From assembly GCA_002118135.1 (NCBI GenBank), contig BDIU01000210.1:315087-379086 (forward strand): a stretch of 64,000 nucleotides of DNA, given 5' to 3'. Origin of the DNA: Trebouxia sp. TZW2008 (Eukaryota; Chlorophyta; Trebouxiophyceae; Trebouxiales; Trebouxiaceae). How positions within the stretch are numbered: the first letter of the stretch is position 1; every line of letters starts with the position of its first letter. The notes beneath the pieces are model-generated. The model saw only the letters and a program-made list of their open reading frames with translations, was not told the origin of the DNA and did no database searches. The position numbers and the translations under genes were made by a program. Shown one piece after another: positions 46,201 to 58,261 of the stretch.

Positions 46201-49040
46201 ACAGCAATGCTCCGCGGACAATTGTGATTGGGTCTATGCAAGCCAATTGTAGAGTGTGACCAAGCCCAGCTCAAGACACCACGAGTAATACCTGATTCAT
46301 CTAACACTTGTTTACAACAGCACGACTGCCCAACAATGTGTTGACAAACTTACAGCGCCCGCACACAAACAGCACTTACCACATGAAAGCAGAGACTGCA
46401 TGTGCAGGCAGGACTTGATGGCTTGTAAGGGAAAGCAGTGCATTACCCCAGCACGCCAGTCCAGGGCGGAGGTTAGGTGGAGGGTTGGTGTGGACTGAAT
46501 CACAGACAGGCACGTCACGGGGGGCGCAGTGTATAACAAAGCATGAGGGCTATAGCACATGCAGTGCCCTGCTCTCACATGTCATGCATTGCTGCTTGGC
46601 TGCTCAACAGACCTTTGTTTTGCAGTGTGAAACATACAATTTTGCTGGAAGTCACTGCTGGCAACTGTCAATGTCTCCACCTGAGCAGGATCCTGAGCTG
46701 AAACATGCCACGAATTCAAAGCCTGTGGCCCACCACCAAGTTCAGACTCTTTGGCGGCAGCTTTCAGCTCAAGATTGAAGATGACATTTGCAAGCAGCAA
46801 TTTGCAGCATAATGCTGTCCTGCCTTACAGGCCAAAATACTGCACGTCGCAACGTCGCAGGCCTGTAACAATCTGGCTGCATTACAATCTTGACATGACA
46901 CACCGACCAGCAAGTTAAGGGACGGCTCAAGGCCAGCTACTCAGAATTGCTTGTGTGATCAATGTTGAGGTTGCATATTCAGCCAATGTCAAGTCTCTTG
47001 CATGTACATCATCACGCGTGACATGCTAATGTTCCCTGAGGCGCTGCTGTCAAGCCTGTTGGCTGTATGGCAGCCATTTGCAACAGAGCGCATGCTTGCA
47101 TGACCCCACACGCTGACATGCTTGCAAAGTCTAGAGCTGGAATTGTCAGGTGCAGTTGACCATATGCACGCCAATGCAGCAGCAGAAGCTCTAAGATGTC
47201 ATTACCTTGGAGCGCTTGTCGACTAGAACAAACATCTGGTGACTTGTCCATCTTGTGCACCGCCAGAAACAACCTGGTGTTTTGTACCTGCTGTGGATGC
47301 TCGGATACTTTGTGGGATGATGCAATAGACAGCATGCTTGTGCAAGCAGAATGTCTGATTTGCCGTGCCTCTGGAAGGCTTGTGGACTGTGCCATTTGCT
47401 CCTGATGGTTTGTCCCACTTGTGGGATCTCATATGCTTTGTCAGATGCAACAGCAACTGTGCCTGTGCAAGCAAAATGCCTGACTTGCCGTTTCCTTGGG
47501 AAGTTTGTCCATCTTATCCACTGTAACAAATGCTCCGGTAGCTGCATCAGGCGGAACCTGGTGCTGATCAAGCACCGCTTGCAGCAGCTGTCGGCTGGAC
47601 ACCTTGATCACCACGTCTTGTGATGTCAGCCCCACATTCTTGAAGAACATGACCATGGCGGCCAGCAGCTCAGCTTCAGCTTCAACACCAGCAACACCTT
47701 CACAGCAATTGCAGACAGTCAGCAAGCTTCATGTACAGCAAAGGCTGCAAACAGTGTATTGGCTCAAAGCGCTGTTCCTTGTCAGTTTGATACAGCTGCA
47801 AGAGTTGCCTCCACACTCTGAGAAATCTTTATGTGTTGTCGGGCCCGCAAACTTGACATCTAGCCTGCCTACATGCCTGCCTGCTTGCATAGAGACCTGC
47901 CTGCCTGTGTCTGCTTGCCTGCCTGTCTGGCTGTATGGTGCCTGTTTGCCTGCCCATCTGTTGAGAGCTTTCACAAGCGTGTAGTCAGCCCATCAGAGCT
48001 ATACCTATGCAGTCCATGTTCCACTGGTAATGCTCCCTCCTTCTGCCTCTGGTGCTGCGCTCAAAGCGCCAACACTGAGCTAGGGTGAACCACTTGACAG
48101 GCTGTGGCAAGCCCTTGCCCTTCTGGAGGACCATGCGGGCTAGCGAGGGGGTGAACTCAGGGCGTAGCGCCATACGTCGGCCACCCTTGTCCTGCAGAGA
48201 CAGATATGAAGTACAGTCATGCCATCACTGCTTGCATGTCGGTGAGCTCAAAAATCTGCATCTGGCACGGTAAGGCTTGCATGCAGCCCTGTGACGGCAC
48301 AGTATCACATATACAAGCAGCGAGCAGACACATGCTGGAAGCAAAAACCATGTGTGCTGAGCAATCATGCATACAGCTGCCTCCAAGACAAGAGTGAGGT
48401 GTCACAGCAGCACAACATTCTTCACAAAACTAAGATTTGAGTCTGAACCTCAAAGTTATAGAGTTGGTCTGTGATCTCTTCCCCAGCCTTGCGAATGAAT
48501 AGGGCCTCTGATTCCAGGACTGGGGCGTCCACTTGCTCAAATGCAAACAGTCGGCTGACTCCTATCATATGATCAAATAGCCAATTTCTCAAGCGCATCT
48601 CATCAGGATGAAAGTCCCTTGTACCTGAAGACGGTTGGAATAACATAAGTTAAGCTTATCTGCAAAGGCAGGGCCCTATAGTAATGGGTGGTAATTTTTG
48701 TCAGCGCGCACCTCTGGGTGGTTGTGTACTTATAGCTTCCTGCTGTGCTTGACGTGCTGGCGCTGCTGCAGCCTTGCGGCCACCTGAAGCTTCCTGTTCC
48801 TGCATAACCTCTGGTCATTCCTGACAGTTGCAGCTAGAAGCATCAGTCCTTACAGTAGAACAAGCGTTGGCTCACCTGCACGACTGTACTTGAGCTACAA
48901 CGGCATCCGCATCTGCCTGAGGCTGCTGATTGGAATCGCACATTGCTGTGACGGGCCTGTGATGCATCCTTTCGCAATGCTAAAGCACGAGAGAGACGGA
49001 TTGAGCAGAACCTGGCTTGGGAGGGGATGCCTTGCAACAT
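43235..49040 (-). CDS. Histidyl-tRNA synthetase with organelle transit peptide
   Basis: This class II synthetase charges tRNA-His. Nine exons in coding order, 48876-49040, 48712-48799, 48449-48624, 48005-48191, 47489-47697, 45323-45545, 44544-44728, 44001-44132 and 43235-43381, close to 503 aa. The first 55 residues are Arg/Ser/Ala-rich without early acidic residues, a typical mitochondrial and/or plastid presequence. A low-complexity linker follows, then '[13 protein letters not shown]'. Motif 2 region: '[16 protein letters not shown]' and '[19 protein letters not shown]'. Histidine-binding region: '[15 protein letters not shown]'. Motif 3 region: '[10 protein letters not shown]' and 'CAGFGFGDA'. 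The anticodon-binding domain follows ([17 protein letters not shown]...). Introns 5 and 7 start with GC (ACG|GCAAGT, CAG|GCAAGC). Introns contain several exon echoes. Confidence 0.96.
44790..45100 (-). repeat. Two echo copies of the start of HisRS exon 7
   Basis: The start of exon 7 ([21 protein letters not shown]) is repeated upstream in the intron at about 44800-44865 and 45035-45095. The first copy still reads '[12 protein letters not shown]'; the second is more decayed. Confidence 0.85.
45609..45632 (+). repeat. CTG microsatellite in HisRS intron 5
   Basis: Eight CTG units, between the functional exon 6 and its echo. Confidence 0.85.
45655..45857 (-). pseudogene. Echo of HisRS exon 6
   Basis: It repeats the first 40 codons of exon 6 ([12 protein letters not shown]...[13 protein letters not shown]) with few changes and a functional-looking acceptor. 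It then runs off the match without the YYTG part or a donor. The remnant 'aggtctgtctcaacctgca' at about 45653 is a further partial copy. Confidence 0.8.
47190..47480 (-). repeat. Echo copies of HisRS exon 5 end
   Basis: Downstream of exon 5 the stretch coding [12 protein letters not shown] plus its donor region is repeated in decayed form at about 47190-47270 and 47340-47400. The repeats keep strings such as 'ttgtccatcttgtgcac' and 'tgccgtgcctctggaaggct'. Confidence 0.7.
47860..47960. repeat. Tandem cctgcctg-type low-complexity tract
   Basis: Imperfect repeats of cctg(c/t)ctg in HisRS intron 4. A similar tract (gcctgcctgcctgcccgcc) lies at 9806-9830 in COG7. Confidence 0.7.
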
Positions 49041-49633
49041 AGGGTTGCACTCACTGATACCCCAGCACCTTTCTGCCTGTCATACAAGCAAGGCAAGGGC
49101 AAAATATAACGCTAAGCAAGTAAACAAAGCTGTGATCACTTCTCCATGCCCAGCAATGTGAAGACTAAGCGCCTGAACTTGCAAGCTACGCAGCCCAGTC
49201 GATACAGACAATTCGAGCAGCGCAACCGGCCGTGATACAGACAGCTAGCAGGGCTGCGCGCCAGCACACGAGCAAGATCAAAAGCACACAGGCACAGCAG
49301 GTAGTAATTGCATTAAATGACCCATTAAACTTCGCACCCCTTGTCAAGCCCAGCGACCAAGCTTCGGCTGCAGATAGCAATACGCAGAGACCGGCCAATT
49401 GCTTAAAAATTTGCTTGCAGATCTCAGCACTCTTCAGCGCGCTGTGCTGAGCAGCGGTCGATTGGCCTGCCTCGCTGATGTTGCAGCCCTTCGAGGGTGA
49501 ACACACTCTTATTGTAGCACATACGATCCTTGAAAGAAAGCCATCACTCTGTGTGATCGCGTTTGATGCGCCAGAAGGACTTTCATGACGCGCTTGAGCA
49601 GCAAGAGCCTCTGTCGCCTGGCCTCACGTGACG
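49041..49633. promoter_or_regulatory. Divergent promoter region, HisRS / B56
   Basis: 593 bases between the HisRS start (minus) and the B56 start (plus), so both promoters must lie here or overlap. A minus-strand frame at 49186-49506 lacks any ATG and is rejected as a gene. No consensus box stands out. Confidence 0.45.
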
Positions 49634-52600
49634 ATGTTGAGGTCTATGAAACAGAAGTTCGGTAGCAAGACCACTAAAGGCAACTCCGTCTCGCGGGACG
49701 AGCCAGCTTCATTGCAGAACAGCAGACCGGCAGTAGCCAACTCTTCGGCAATATCAGGTCGCTCTGGCTCCATCAGCCGCAACAACAGCCTTCCCGTGCG
49801 TGAAAAGATCCCCCAGCCATCCCTTGATCCAGCATCAGCCCAGCAATACTACGCAGACACCCTCCCATCTTTCCGAGATGTGCCCAATTCAGAAAAGCAA
49901 AGTCTGTTCATCAAGAAGCTCCACTTGTGCGCATTCACCTTTGACTTCACAGACCAGTCCAAAAATGTCAGGGAGAAGGAAGTGAAGCGGCAGACATTGC
50001 TTGAGTTAGCTGACTACATCAATCAAAAGGATGGCGCCAAGTTCACAGAATCAGTTGCTGAGGATGTCATTTTCATGCTCAACAACAACCTTTTCCGAGC
50101 TTTGCCTGCCACCAAGTCTCATGACCAGGACAATCTGGATCCTGATGAAGAAGAGCCAACACTAGAACCAGCATGGCCGCATCTACAGGCAAGTACTGCA
50201 AGCGACATCCTCATCTGTAGTCACTGCCAGCCTTTCTGTGCTTCACACCTTGCAAAATGCTGCCTCTTATGCTCGTATCAAATCTCATGCTGCATGTCAT
50301 GCATGGCCTTGTCACGCATCCAGCCCCAGTCACTGCATCACCTTCTGTGACTGCTTCACATATGCATGCTGATCTTTCTGCACTAGCACAAAATGTAGCG
50401 CATCATTGTTTCTGTCACTGTCTGTGACTGATGCCAGGCTGAGCATGGCGTGTAGGATCATGTGACTGTGTTCTGATGGGGGCACCTGAGTACAGCTCAC
50501 GTACGATCTGATGTCAATGAGCTATATGCTTATGTGCTCTATGTCATGGGCAGAACAACAAGGCTATCTGAGGCCAAGCATGCATGGCGCTGATGGTTTA
50601 TATGTTTCTGATGCAGATTGTCTACGAGTTTCTGCTGCGCTATGTCTGTGCCAATGACACAGATGCAAAGGTTGCAAAGAAGTATGTAGATCAGTCCTTT
50701 GTGGTCCGGCTGCTGGAGCTCTTTGACTCAGAAGACCCCAGAGAGCGGGATTACCTGAAGACCATCCTCCATAGGATATATGGGAAATTCATGGTTCATC
50801 GGCCCTTTGTTAGGAAAGCCATCAACAACGTCTTCTACCGCTTTGTCTTTGAGACAGAGCACCACAACGGCGTTGCAGAGCTTTTAGAGATTCTGGGAAG
50901 CATCATCAACGGCTTTGCTCTGCCACTCAAAGATGAGCACAAGGTACGTCATCAGTCCAATGTGTATGCATCTGATGTTGGCATGTGGTGGTTGTCAACA
51001 CTCCTTGGCTCTTGCATATCACTGATGGTATGAGATCACATGCTTGCAGCATTGTGAACAGTCATGCTTCAGACAAGCTCTGTCTGAGTGCATCATAGGT
51101 TTCAAGACAGAAAGTGTTTGGTCTGGCCAACAGCATGTTCTAACAGAGTTCTGATGGCGACCGTTGCTGTTGATGATCCTGTTGCGACTGTTATAGCAAG
51201 TCTCACAATTAGAGCTCTGTCAAAATATGATTGCCTGCGTGAGGTCTTCCTGCCTGTGATGTTGCTCCTTAGCTCACATCAAATGTGCAGTGGACTCCTG
51301 CTCTGACCTACTGTTGCTCATCTGGTCATGCCATGTTGACTCTGCATGTTTCTCATCTGCATCATGCCCACTTGTTCTGTGACTGCTGCTTCTATGACCA
51401 AGTGTTAGCTCGTTCTGTGGGCATCTGTAACCGACTTTGGGTTTATCGTTTGGGTGGCTTTGAGGGATCAACAGGAGATTTTCTGGTGTCGTTGGAGCGT
51501 TTTGTGACCCAGGCAGCAGCATATCTGGGTGATCACGACTGACACAGGGATCATTTGTTGTGTTTGCAGAGCTTCCTGCACAAAGCCCTGATGCCCCTGC
51601 ACAAGCCCAAGTGTGTGGGCCTGTACCATCAGCAGCTGGCCTACTGCGTCACTCAGGTGGGCTGCACTCACAATGCTTGAATGCAATCTGCTTACCGGAC
51701 GTCTCCTATACACAAAGACTCCAACCCTCAAAAAGTCATGGGCATTAGCAGCTGGCCTACTGCATCACTCAGGTAAGATTTACACAAGCTGTCATATACT
51801 CTCATGTCAGGTCAAATGGTCATTCCTGTCCGGCTTGTTCTGTTGATGACAAGTCTTGTCTCCTGCCAAGGCATATCCGCCAGCAGCTGACGTAAATGCA
51901 TTATCCAGGTGAGGTGGGTGCATGCTGTTTAAGAACAATTCATGTGTGAAATGTCTTGAGACCTGAGTTCATCGTCTGTCTCAGCCTCTTCATGCACAGA
52001 GACAGCTTTGAGTCACGTGGGTCAAGTGAGGCTTGCAGCTGTTCTGGATGCATGGCGAACTCTACAAGTCTGTGTCTGCAAAGACTATGAGCTACAGGGC
52101 TCGAGCTCTTTGAGCGCGAGACGTTTCTTTCTCAAAGAGCTTGCTCTTTGTAGCTCATATTCTTTGCAGACACAGACTTGTAGAGTTCGCCATTCATCCA
52201 GAATAGCTGCAAGCCTGACTTTGCACATGTTGCCAAATGTGTCTAGAACAGGTGTACTGCAGAGGGTACAACACGTTCTCCAACACAGAATTGCTAGGAG
52301 TCAGTTTTGGCAAAGTTGCATGTGGTCAGGAGCTAGATGCCGTCCATCTTGTGCAAGACATCCAACTTTATGTGCAAAGCATCACGCCACGAGTCATGCA
52401 GTGCTGTATCAGCCAGAGCCATGCCAAGGCAGGTACCTCACATGATTTGTCACATCAAATTGGTCACAGCTTTGTTGGCTAGCTGAAGCATGTCAGTATT
52501 GTCCTCTTCTTCTGCTTTCTGCTGCTCAGAGGCTTTTATGTCCAGATGGGCTTACAGTATCTAGCTTGATTGCAGCTTAGTGTTGGGATCATGCAGCTCT

Positions 52601-55600
52601 CACCTTGGTGCTTAAAGGGGTGATCCTCAACATCGATCAGTTTCCCCACATTGCTCATCTGTTTTATGATGCAGTCACACAGTATTGAGATCCTTTTCTG
52701 CTGTCTGGCAATGGACATAGCTGCTATCGTGTCTGTGTCGTCTGCACCAGGACACTGCCACTGCTGCTGTTGGACTCGTGGGTTACGCTGACATGTGCAT
52801 TATGCTATATGTGACTCTGCATGACATGACGCTGCTGGAGACTCTTCAGCCAAAGCAGTCAGACCAGCATTGAAACCTTTTACATCGCTGCGTTTTAATG
52901 CAAGAGGAAGGCCTTGGCACACAGATACCAGCAGGCATGTCAGAGCATTCCAATGGTCAGTCCATAACGCTCTGACATGCAATACAGTACATTTTTGTAG
53001 TAAAGACATTTGATGTAAGAACAATTTTGATATAAGGACCCCGCCATTGGTGACCAATCACTGCATTCTGATTGCAGTGGTCCCTCTGAGTACGGACATT
53101 GTGTCGTAAGGACAGATTCTTTGGTAACCAAAGCAGTCGTTACAAAGAGAGTTTGCTGTAATATGCAATATGCCAAAGCGTCAGTTGTGCAGACACATCA
53201 GAAAGGACTTTGCAGATGAATGCAATGGGGTCTTCTGTTTTCAGAGGATGGCTGCTGTTTTGCATATGTCTAGGACACACAAGGCTTCAAGCTGGGGTTT
53301 GCCTTATGTCAAACTCGCAGCTGAGATCTGTCTGTGCCTGTCAGATTGCAACCTTGTCTGTCATGGGAGTCTGCACAACACACATTCACTCTGGTCATTC
53401 ACCTTCAGCCGCTACGGGCTAGTTCTGGTTGATGTGGCTGATGTGCTGCATATGTTTAGTACAAGACGATTCCACACCCACAGTTGGAGCCTTGTTTGAC
53501 CCAGACATATACGCAACATGCATTAGTCATGCTGCTGAGCAGCTTGAATGCAAGTGTATCCTTCTGAACGGGGAGGTGGCTGCTCTTGTGCATATGTCTG
53601 GGCTGTCTAGGGTTCCATCATAGCAATGTCCACAACACACATTCACTATGGTCATTCACCTGCAGCCATTCACCTGCAGCCGTTCACCTGCAGCCGCTAC
53701 AGGCCAGTCTTGGTTGATGCAACTGCTGTTGTGCATATGTTTGGTTTGGAAATGGCTCCACGCTCACAGTTGGAGCCTTGTCTGTCCTACACATATACAT
53801 ATCATAAATTTGCAGCGGTCAATTGGGCTGCAGCCGTTACAGGCTGGTCCTGACCGACGCAGCTACTGTTGAGCGTGTTTCCTGGAGAGACAAGGCTTCG
53901 ACTGTCAAGTTGCCTGATCTGTCATGGAACCCTGCACCATTTGGCTGCAGCGCCCACACGCTAGTCATGATTGATGTGGCTGTTGTGAATGTTGTCAGGA
54001 CAGACTCGTTTTTGGTTTTGGATCCTAGACGCATGCACATGCATCCACTGACGATGCTCATTGGGTCAAAGCTACTACATGCTAGGCTTGGTCGATGTGG
54101 CTGCTGTTGTGCACTGCTGTTGTGCACATGTGGAGGGTTGACTCTGCTTCAATTCTGACTTCGAAGCCTGTTTGTCCTAAACATTTGCTCAATATGCCTT
54201 CACAACAGTTCTTTGTCTGCAGCAGTTACGGCTAGTCCAGTGATTGTAACTGCTCACTATCTGGGTGATTGTGCGCTTCCTCTGTGACTGTTGTCATCAC
54301 CTGGAACATGCTGCGCTGACTCTGCTCTTGCACAGCAGCAGAGGATGCTGCCAAGCACTCCTATCTCATGTGAAACACATGCTGCTCTTATTCTTTGAGG
54401 AAGCGTGTTAGTGACTGGCTTAGCAAAGCGTTTTAGTGACTGGCTGAGCAAGCTAGTTCTCCAGCAAGGGGGCGAATCAGCAATACAGCAAATCACTTGA
54501 GTTATAAATTGGATCAGTCAATCTCTCAATTAGTTGGTGACTGAATTTGTGGGTGAATGGACGAGGGGGGGACTGCATAATTGTATAAGTGAATGGCAAT
54601 GAGCGCTGATCACTAGGGTGGTGCAAGTTGTGGAGCCGGTCAAGTAGGCATCCAGTCAGTCAGTCAGGCAATCACTGCCTCATCAATGAGCAGATGGCAG
54701 ATTGCATACATTCATGCAATGATAGCTGCTGCTGGAGTTGGAATGAGTCCATGCATGAATGCTGTGGGTATGTGCAGTTTGTGGACAAGGAGCCGAGCCT
54801 GGCGGAGCCAGTGCTAGGGCAACTGCTCAAGTTCTGGCCCCTCACCAACAGCCAGAAGGAGGTGCTCTTCCTTGGCGAGCTGGAAGAAATCCTGGAAATG
54901 ACACAGGTGCACCTTTCTTCCTGTCACAGCATTGATCATACATTCAACGTGTGATCTGATGACACTTAGCATAAAGATTATCTTTTTGTACATCCCGTTT
55001 GATCTTGGAACCAGTTGCTGCATTCTGACTACAGTACTCTAGTTTCAGGGATACTTTCCTTGGGAAGAAATGCAGTCCTTACATCAGCACACTAGTGCAC
55101 TTAGTGCTGATGTTGGTGCCCATACTGGTGCTGGTCCTGAAATTATGACTGTTGCATGCGCACCCCTGGTAGCAATGCATGCAAGCACCTTGAGCACAGG
55201 ACAGCATGCTTTGACAAGGCTACTTGTAAATTTACTTACCAGTATTTGCAGCAGATCATCTGCAGAAGATAGGGCTTGCGGAAGGTTGCTCACATTAGAG
55301 CGCAAAGTGAAATGGCGGGTGTCTTAGCACGACACGTCTTGCGTGCGTCTGAGCTCACAGCAGCAGCAGTCCTTTGCCATGTCTACGTTTATGAAGTACC
55401 TACCTTGCGGCCCTCCAAGGGATGACATGCGACATGAAGTATCCTCATGAAATCGGGCCCACCATTCCTGTGTGCACGACTTAACAAGCTATTGACACAC
55501 TGCAGGCGACTGAGTTTGCCAAAATCATGGTCCCCTTGTTCAAGCAGGTTGCCAAGTGCCTCAACAGCTCACACTTCCAGGTGAGACACTACGTTCTTGT

Positions 55601-57095
55601 GCAGTTCACAGATACTGCAGCTCGCTCAACAAAGTTCAAAAGTAAATGATGGAACCCAGGATTCACTTTGCATTGAATCTAGTCTTCATCTAGTCTCACT
55701 GCGAAGTACAGGGCAGGTGCGCTTGCCAGCAGAGGGTGTCTCTGCAACCTGTATTGTGCAGGCTTGGATGCATGGCTGATGTGGCCTGATGGCCTTGATA
55801 TCATTTGATGCTGTCCACGCACATGTGAAGTAGCTAACAAAGTTGTATCAGCATCAAACGTCATCTTGACATTCATCTATCATGCTTCTCTGCTTGCTGC
55901 AACTTTCTAAATGCAGCAAAAATGCTCAGCAGGCTTTGTACAGCACTTTGCAGCCCTTTGTAGCGCATCTGTTGTAGCAGCTGTTGCCAAGATGCTGGTG
56001 AAGCCTTGCAGCACACAAATAGTTCTGACAAGATCGTATACCTGCCTTCATTCCACCAAAATGCAGTATGTGTAAGACAATGTGTCCTGCTTCATTTGCG
56101 CAAAAAGACGTGCATCGCTTTGCACCCCCAAAGTCAAGTGTGCATGAGGCAATGCAAGTCCTGTAAATGATCCCCTGTTCATGCAGGTAGCAGAGCGGTC
56201 CCTGTTCCTATGGAATAACGAGTACATTGTCACCCTAGTGGCGCAGCATCGCCAAGTCATCCTACCTGTTGTCTTCAATGCGCTAGAAAGCAATGCTCGC
56301 AGCCACTGGAACCCCGCAGTGCACGGTCTCACTAGCAACGTCAAAAAGGTGTTCCAAGACATGGACATGAACTTGTGGCGTGAGTGCGAAGCTCACTACC
56401 AGCAAGAAGAGGTGAGCTGGACAGCCAGGACTTGACCTCTAGACACTTTTCCATCTATGCATCACTTGGCCTTACACAGCCATCATTGTCTCTTACGTGA
56501 TCCGCGTACGATTGCACGAGAAACTACGCCCAAGCTATGCAATAGACATACACAAACGAGGTCAAGGCAATTAAAATACTATGAGTGCGCATGTGTGAAT
56601 GCCCTCACACAGCCATAAAGCTCATGCTGCATCAATTACAGCAGTTGTTCTTGCCATGTTTGCCCTCATATGCTCATTCATACTGCTGTGACAGTGCTGT
56701 TGTGGAATCATCTGTGCACAGCATCTAAGTTGTCACATGCTCTGGGCATCTGCATGGCTGCAATTGCACATGCTACATCTGGGCAGAAGCTTGAACAGAC
56801 TGAGCAGCCATGCCCTTCCTTGCTGGTGTGTTGTCACATGCGTCCAGTTGCATTGCATCCATGCCTTGTTGAGGTAAGTGCGGCAGCTGTTTTGTGCCTC
56901 TTTTCACTCTTCATGGACATAGCTGTTGTGCTTTTCTGTTGTATTAAATTACCATGTCCTATCAACTCGCCATGATGTCCTATAAACTCGCCATGGCTGC
57001 AGGCTAAGCAGAGGTCGCTGCGAGAGCAGCGCCAAAAGCAGTGGCAACAAATTGAAAAGAAAGCTGCGCAGCGAGCAGCTGTCATGCAGCGATGA
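49634..57095 (+). CDS. PP2A regulatory subunit B56 (B')
   Basis: B56 subunits choose substrates and location for the PP2A core enzyme. Seven exons, 49634-50188, 50617-50943, 51570-51656, 54778-54906, 55506-55580, 56187-56411 and 57003-57095, close to 496 aa. The N-terminal 80 residues are basic and Ser-rich. The conserved HEAT-like core then reads '[20 protein letters not shown]', 'DIYNxx'-type helices diverged to LELADYINQ, '[15 protein letters not shown]', '[19 protein letters not shown]', '[18 protein letters not shown]', '[20 protein letters not shown]' and '[16 protein letters not shown]'. Intron 1 starts with GC (CAG|GCAAGT). Intron 3 is 3.1 kb and holds echoes of exon 3, a large hairpin, a MITE-like element and a decayed tandem array. 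A GTG six bases before the ATG is not considered a start. Confidence 0.96.
51745..51915 (+). repeat. Two echo copies of B56 exon 3 end
   Basis: The exon end coding QQLAYCVTQ with its donor occurs at 51630-51656. It recurs at about 51750-51772 (reads QLAYCITQ, donor GTAAGA) and, more decayed, at 51884-51909. Confidence 0.85.
52022..52224 (+). other. Long near-perfect hairpin in B56 intron 3 (possible small-RNA precursor)
   Basis: Left arm 52022-52114 and right arm 52131-52224 are inverted copies with about ten mismatches over about 93 positions and a 16-base loop (52115-52130). An inner block of over 30 bases, around 'ggcgaactctacaagtctgt', pairs without mismatch. No open frame explains it. 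It could be an intronic miRNA or siRNA precursor, or a recent inverted duplication or foldback element. Direct sequence shows the structure only; any RNA product is inference. Confidence 0.8.
52985..53158. mobile_element. MITE-like element, copy B, in B56 intron 3
   Basis: 174 bases bounded by CAG...CTG and flanked on both sides by TA (52983-52984 and 53159-53160), as expected for a TA target duplication. The left end is 'cagtacatttttgtag' and the right end 'tacaaagagagtttgctg'; they are imperfect inverted repeats. Internal 'gtaaggac' motifs and the central 'ggt(g/t)accaatca(c/t)tgcattctga' match copy A at 30792. Confidence 0.82.
53220..54250 (+). repeat. Decayed tandem array in B56 intron 3
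   Basis: At least five diverged units recur, built around 'tgcagccg(c/t)tacaggctagt', 'tggttgatgtggctg', 'tgttgtgcatatgt' and 'cacagttggagccttgt'. They lie at about 53395, 53650-53800, 53820, 53940 and 54070, at spacings of 115-200 bases. I could not match the unit to a B56 exon. Confidence 0.7.
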
Positions 57096-58261
57096 GTCTA
57101 GATAGATTGCTCAACACACGCACAAGCAGCAAGGAAAGCATGCATTGCTTCTGATTGGGGAATGCGCCCCAGCTGGAGTCCAAGATGTGCCAGCCCAAAC
57201 TCTGCTGATGCGAGCGATTCAAAAGGCTGTGCAGCTGTCAGCGCAGTTTGAAATGCTGTGCAGCTGAAGAGCACTGAAGAGCTCACGTGGGGTAGCGGCT
57301 GCTCAGCTGCACCTATAGCTGCAACTTCCCATTTCTTTGTCAGGCAGATTTTGCATCAGGCCCTGACTGTATTAGTCGATTCCATGACAGTTTTATTGCA
57401 TCTGCTCTGGCAAGATGCACTGCAGATATAGGCCTGAGAGCTTTGCCTCCCCCATGATTGTGAGTGAATGTGCAGGTGTTTTGAGACAGCCATATCAGCG
57501 TCAGTGCAGGCTTGTGCTGCATTCTTTGGGTTTGCATGTTGGTCCGCCTTCATGATTGTTTGCGATCAACCAGTCTCCAAAATTCATGTCAGCATTCTCT
57601 GCTCTGCAGCTTGCTCATAACAACGCATGTAAGCATGCCACGCCGTGACACCTGATCAATTTGCTGCCGCAGCATGCGAGAGATTATATAATGTGCAGCG
57701 GGAATTTAGCGCCTCTGCATGGCTGTTGCTTTATGCACTCCTGTCATACTGGGCAAAATGTGTGTGTCAAGGCTGCCTCTTGAACGGGGGATGTCAAGCG
57801 AAGTGAGCAGACAACACTTCCTACATTGCTTGTTGCTGCAGCATCCGTTGCAGGCCTAGCAAGTACTGCCCCACCACACTACTTGGACACTCGATCCGTG
57901 ATTTCAGATGCGACTACCACAAGGGTGGCCTGGCCAGATTCGGGCCGCCATGACAATCGTCCCTAGCATTAAACAAATGAAATTGTCAAGACCGTGCAAT
58001 ACACAACCACAAAGCACAGCACAACATCACCTAACATTATTAGACCAACCTGCAAGACGACGGCCGACTGTGCGCCAATTGTGCACTCATATGAGAGTGA
58101 CCCGACCTTGACAAAATTCGTTCAATTTGACAGACTCATCCATATCAGTAGACATCACACAGCATCAAAGGTTCAGTGCCCATTGGCTGCCATAGACAGC
58201 CGCAAACACGCTGCATGAGAAAACAGCAATGTGAGCTGCATCAAATGGCCCGTATCTCCTA
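57096..58261. other. Convergent intergenic region, B56 / mtEF-G
   Basis: 1166 bases between stop codons of two converging genes. Short frames on both strands carry no recognisable content. This is the longest gene-free stretch in the window and I see no repeat in it. Confidence 0.5.

Noticed and set aside
49186..49506. 106-codon minus-strand frame with hydrophobic stretch near the HisRS/B56 promoter
   Set aside because: It contains no ATG and starts only at GTG; no splice context or family supports it.
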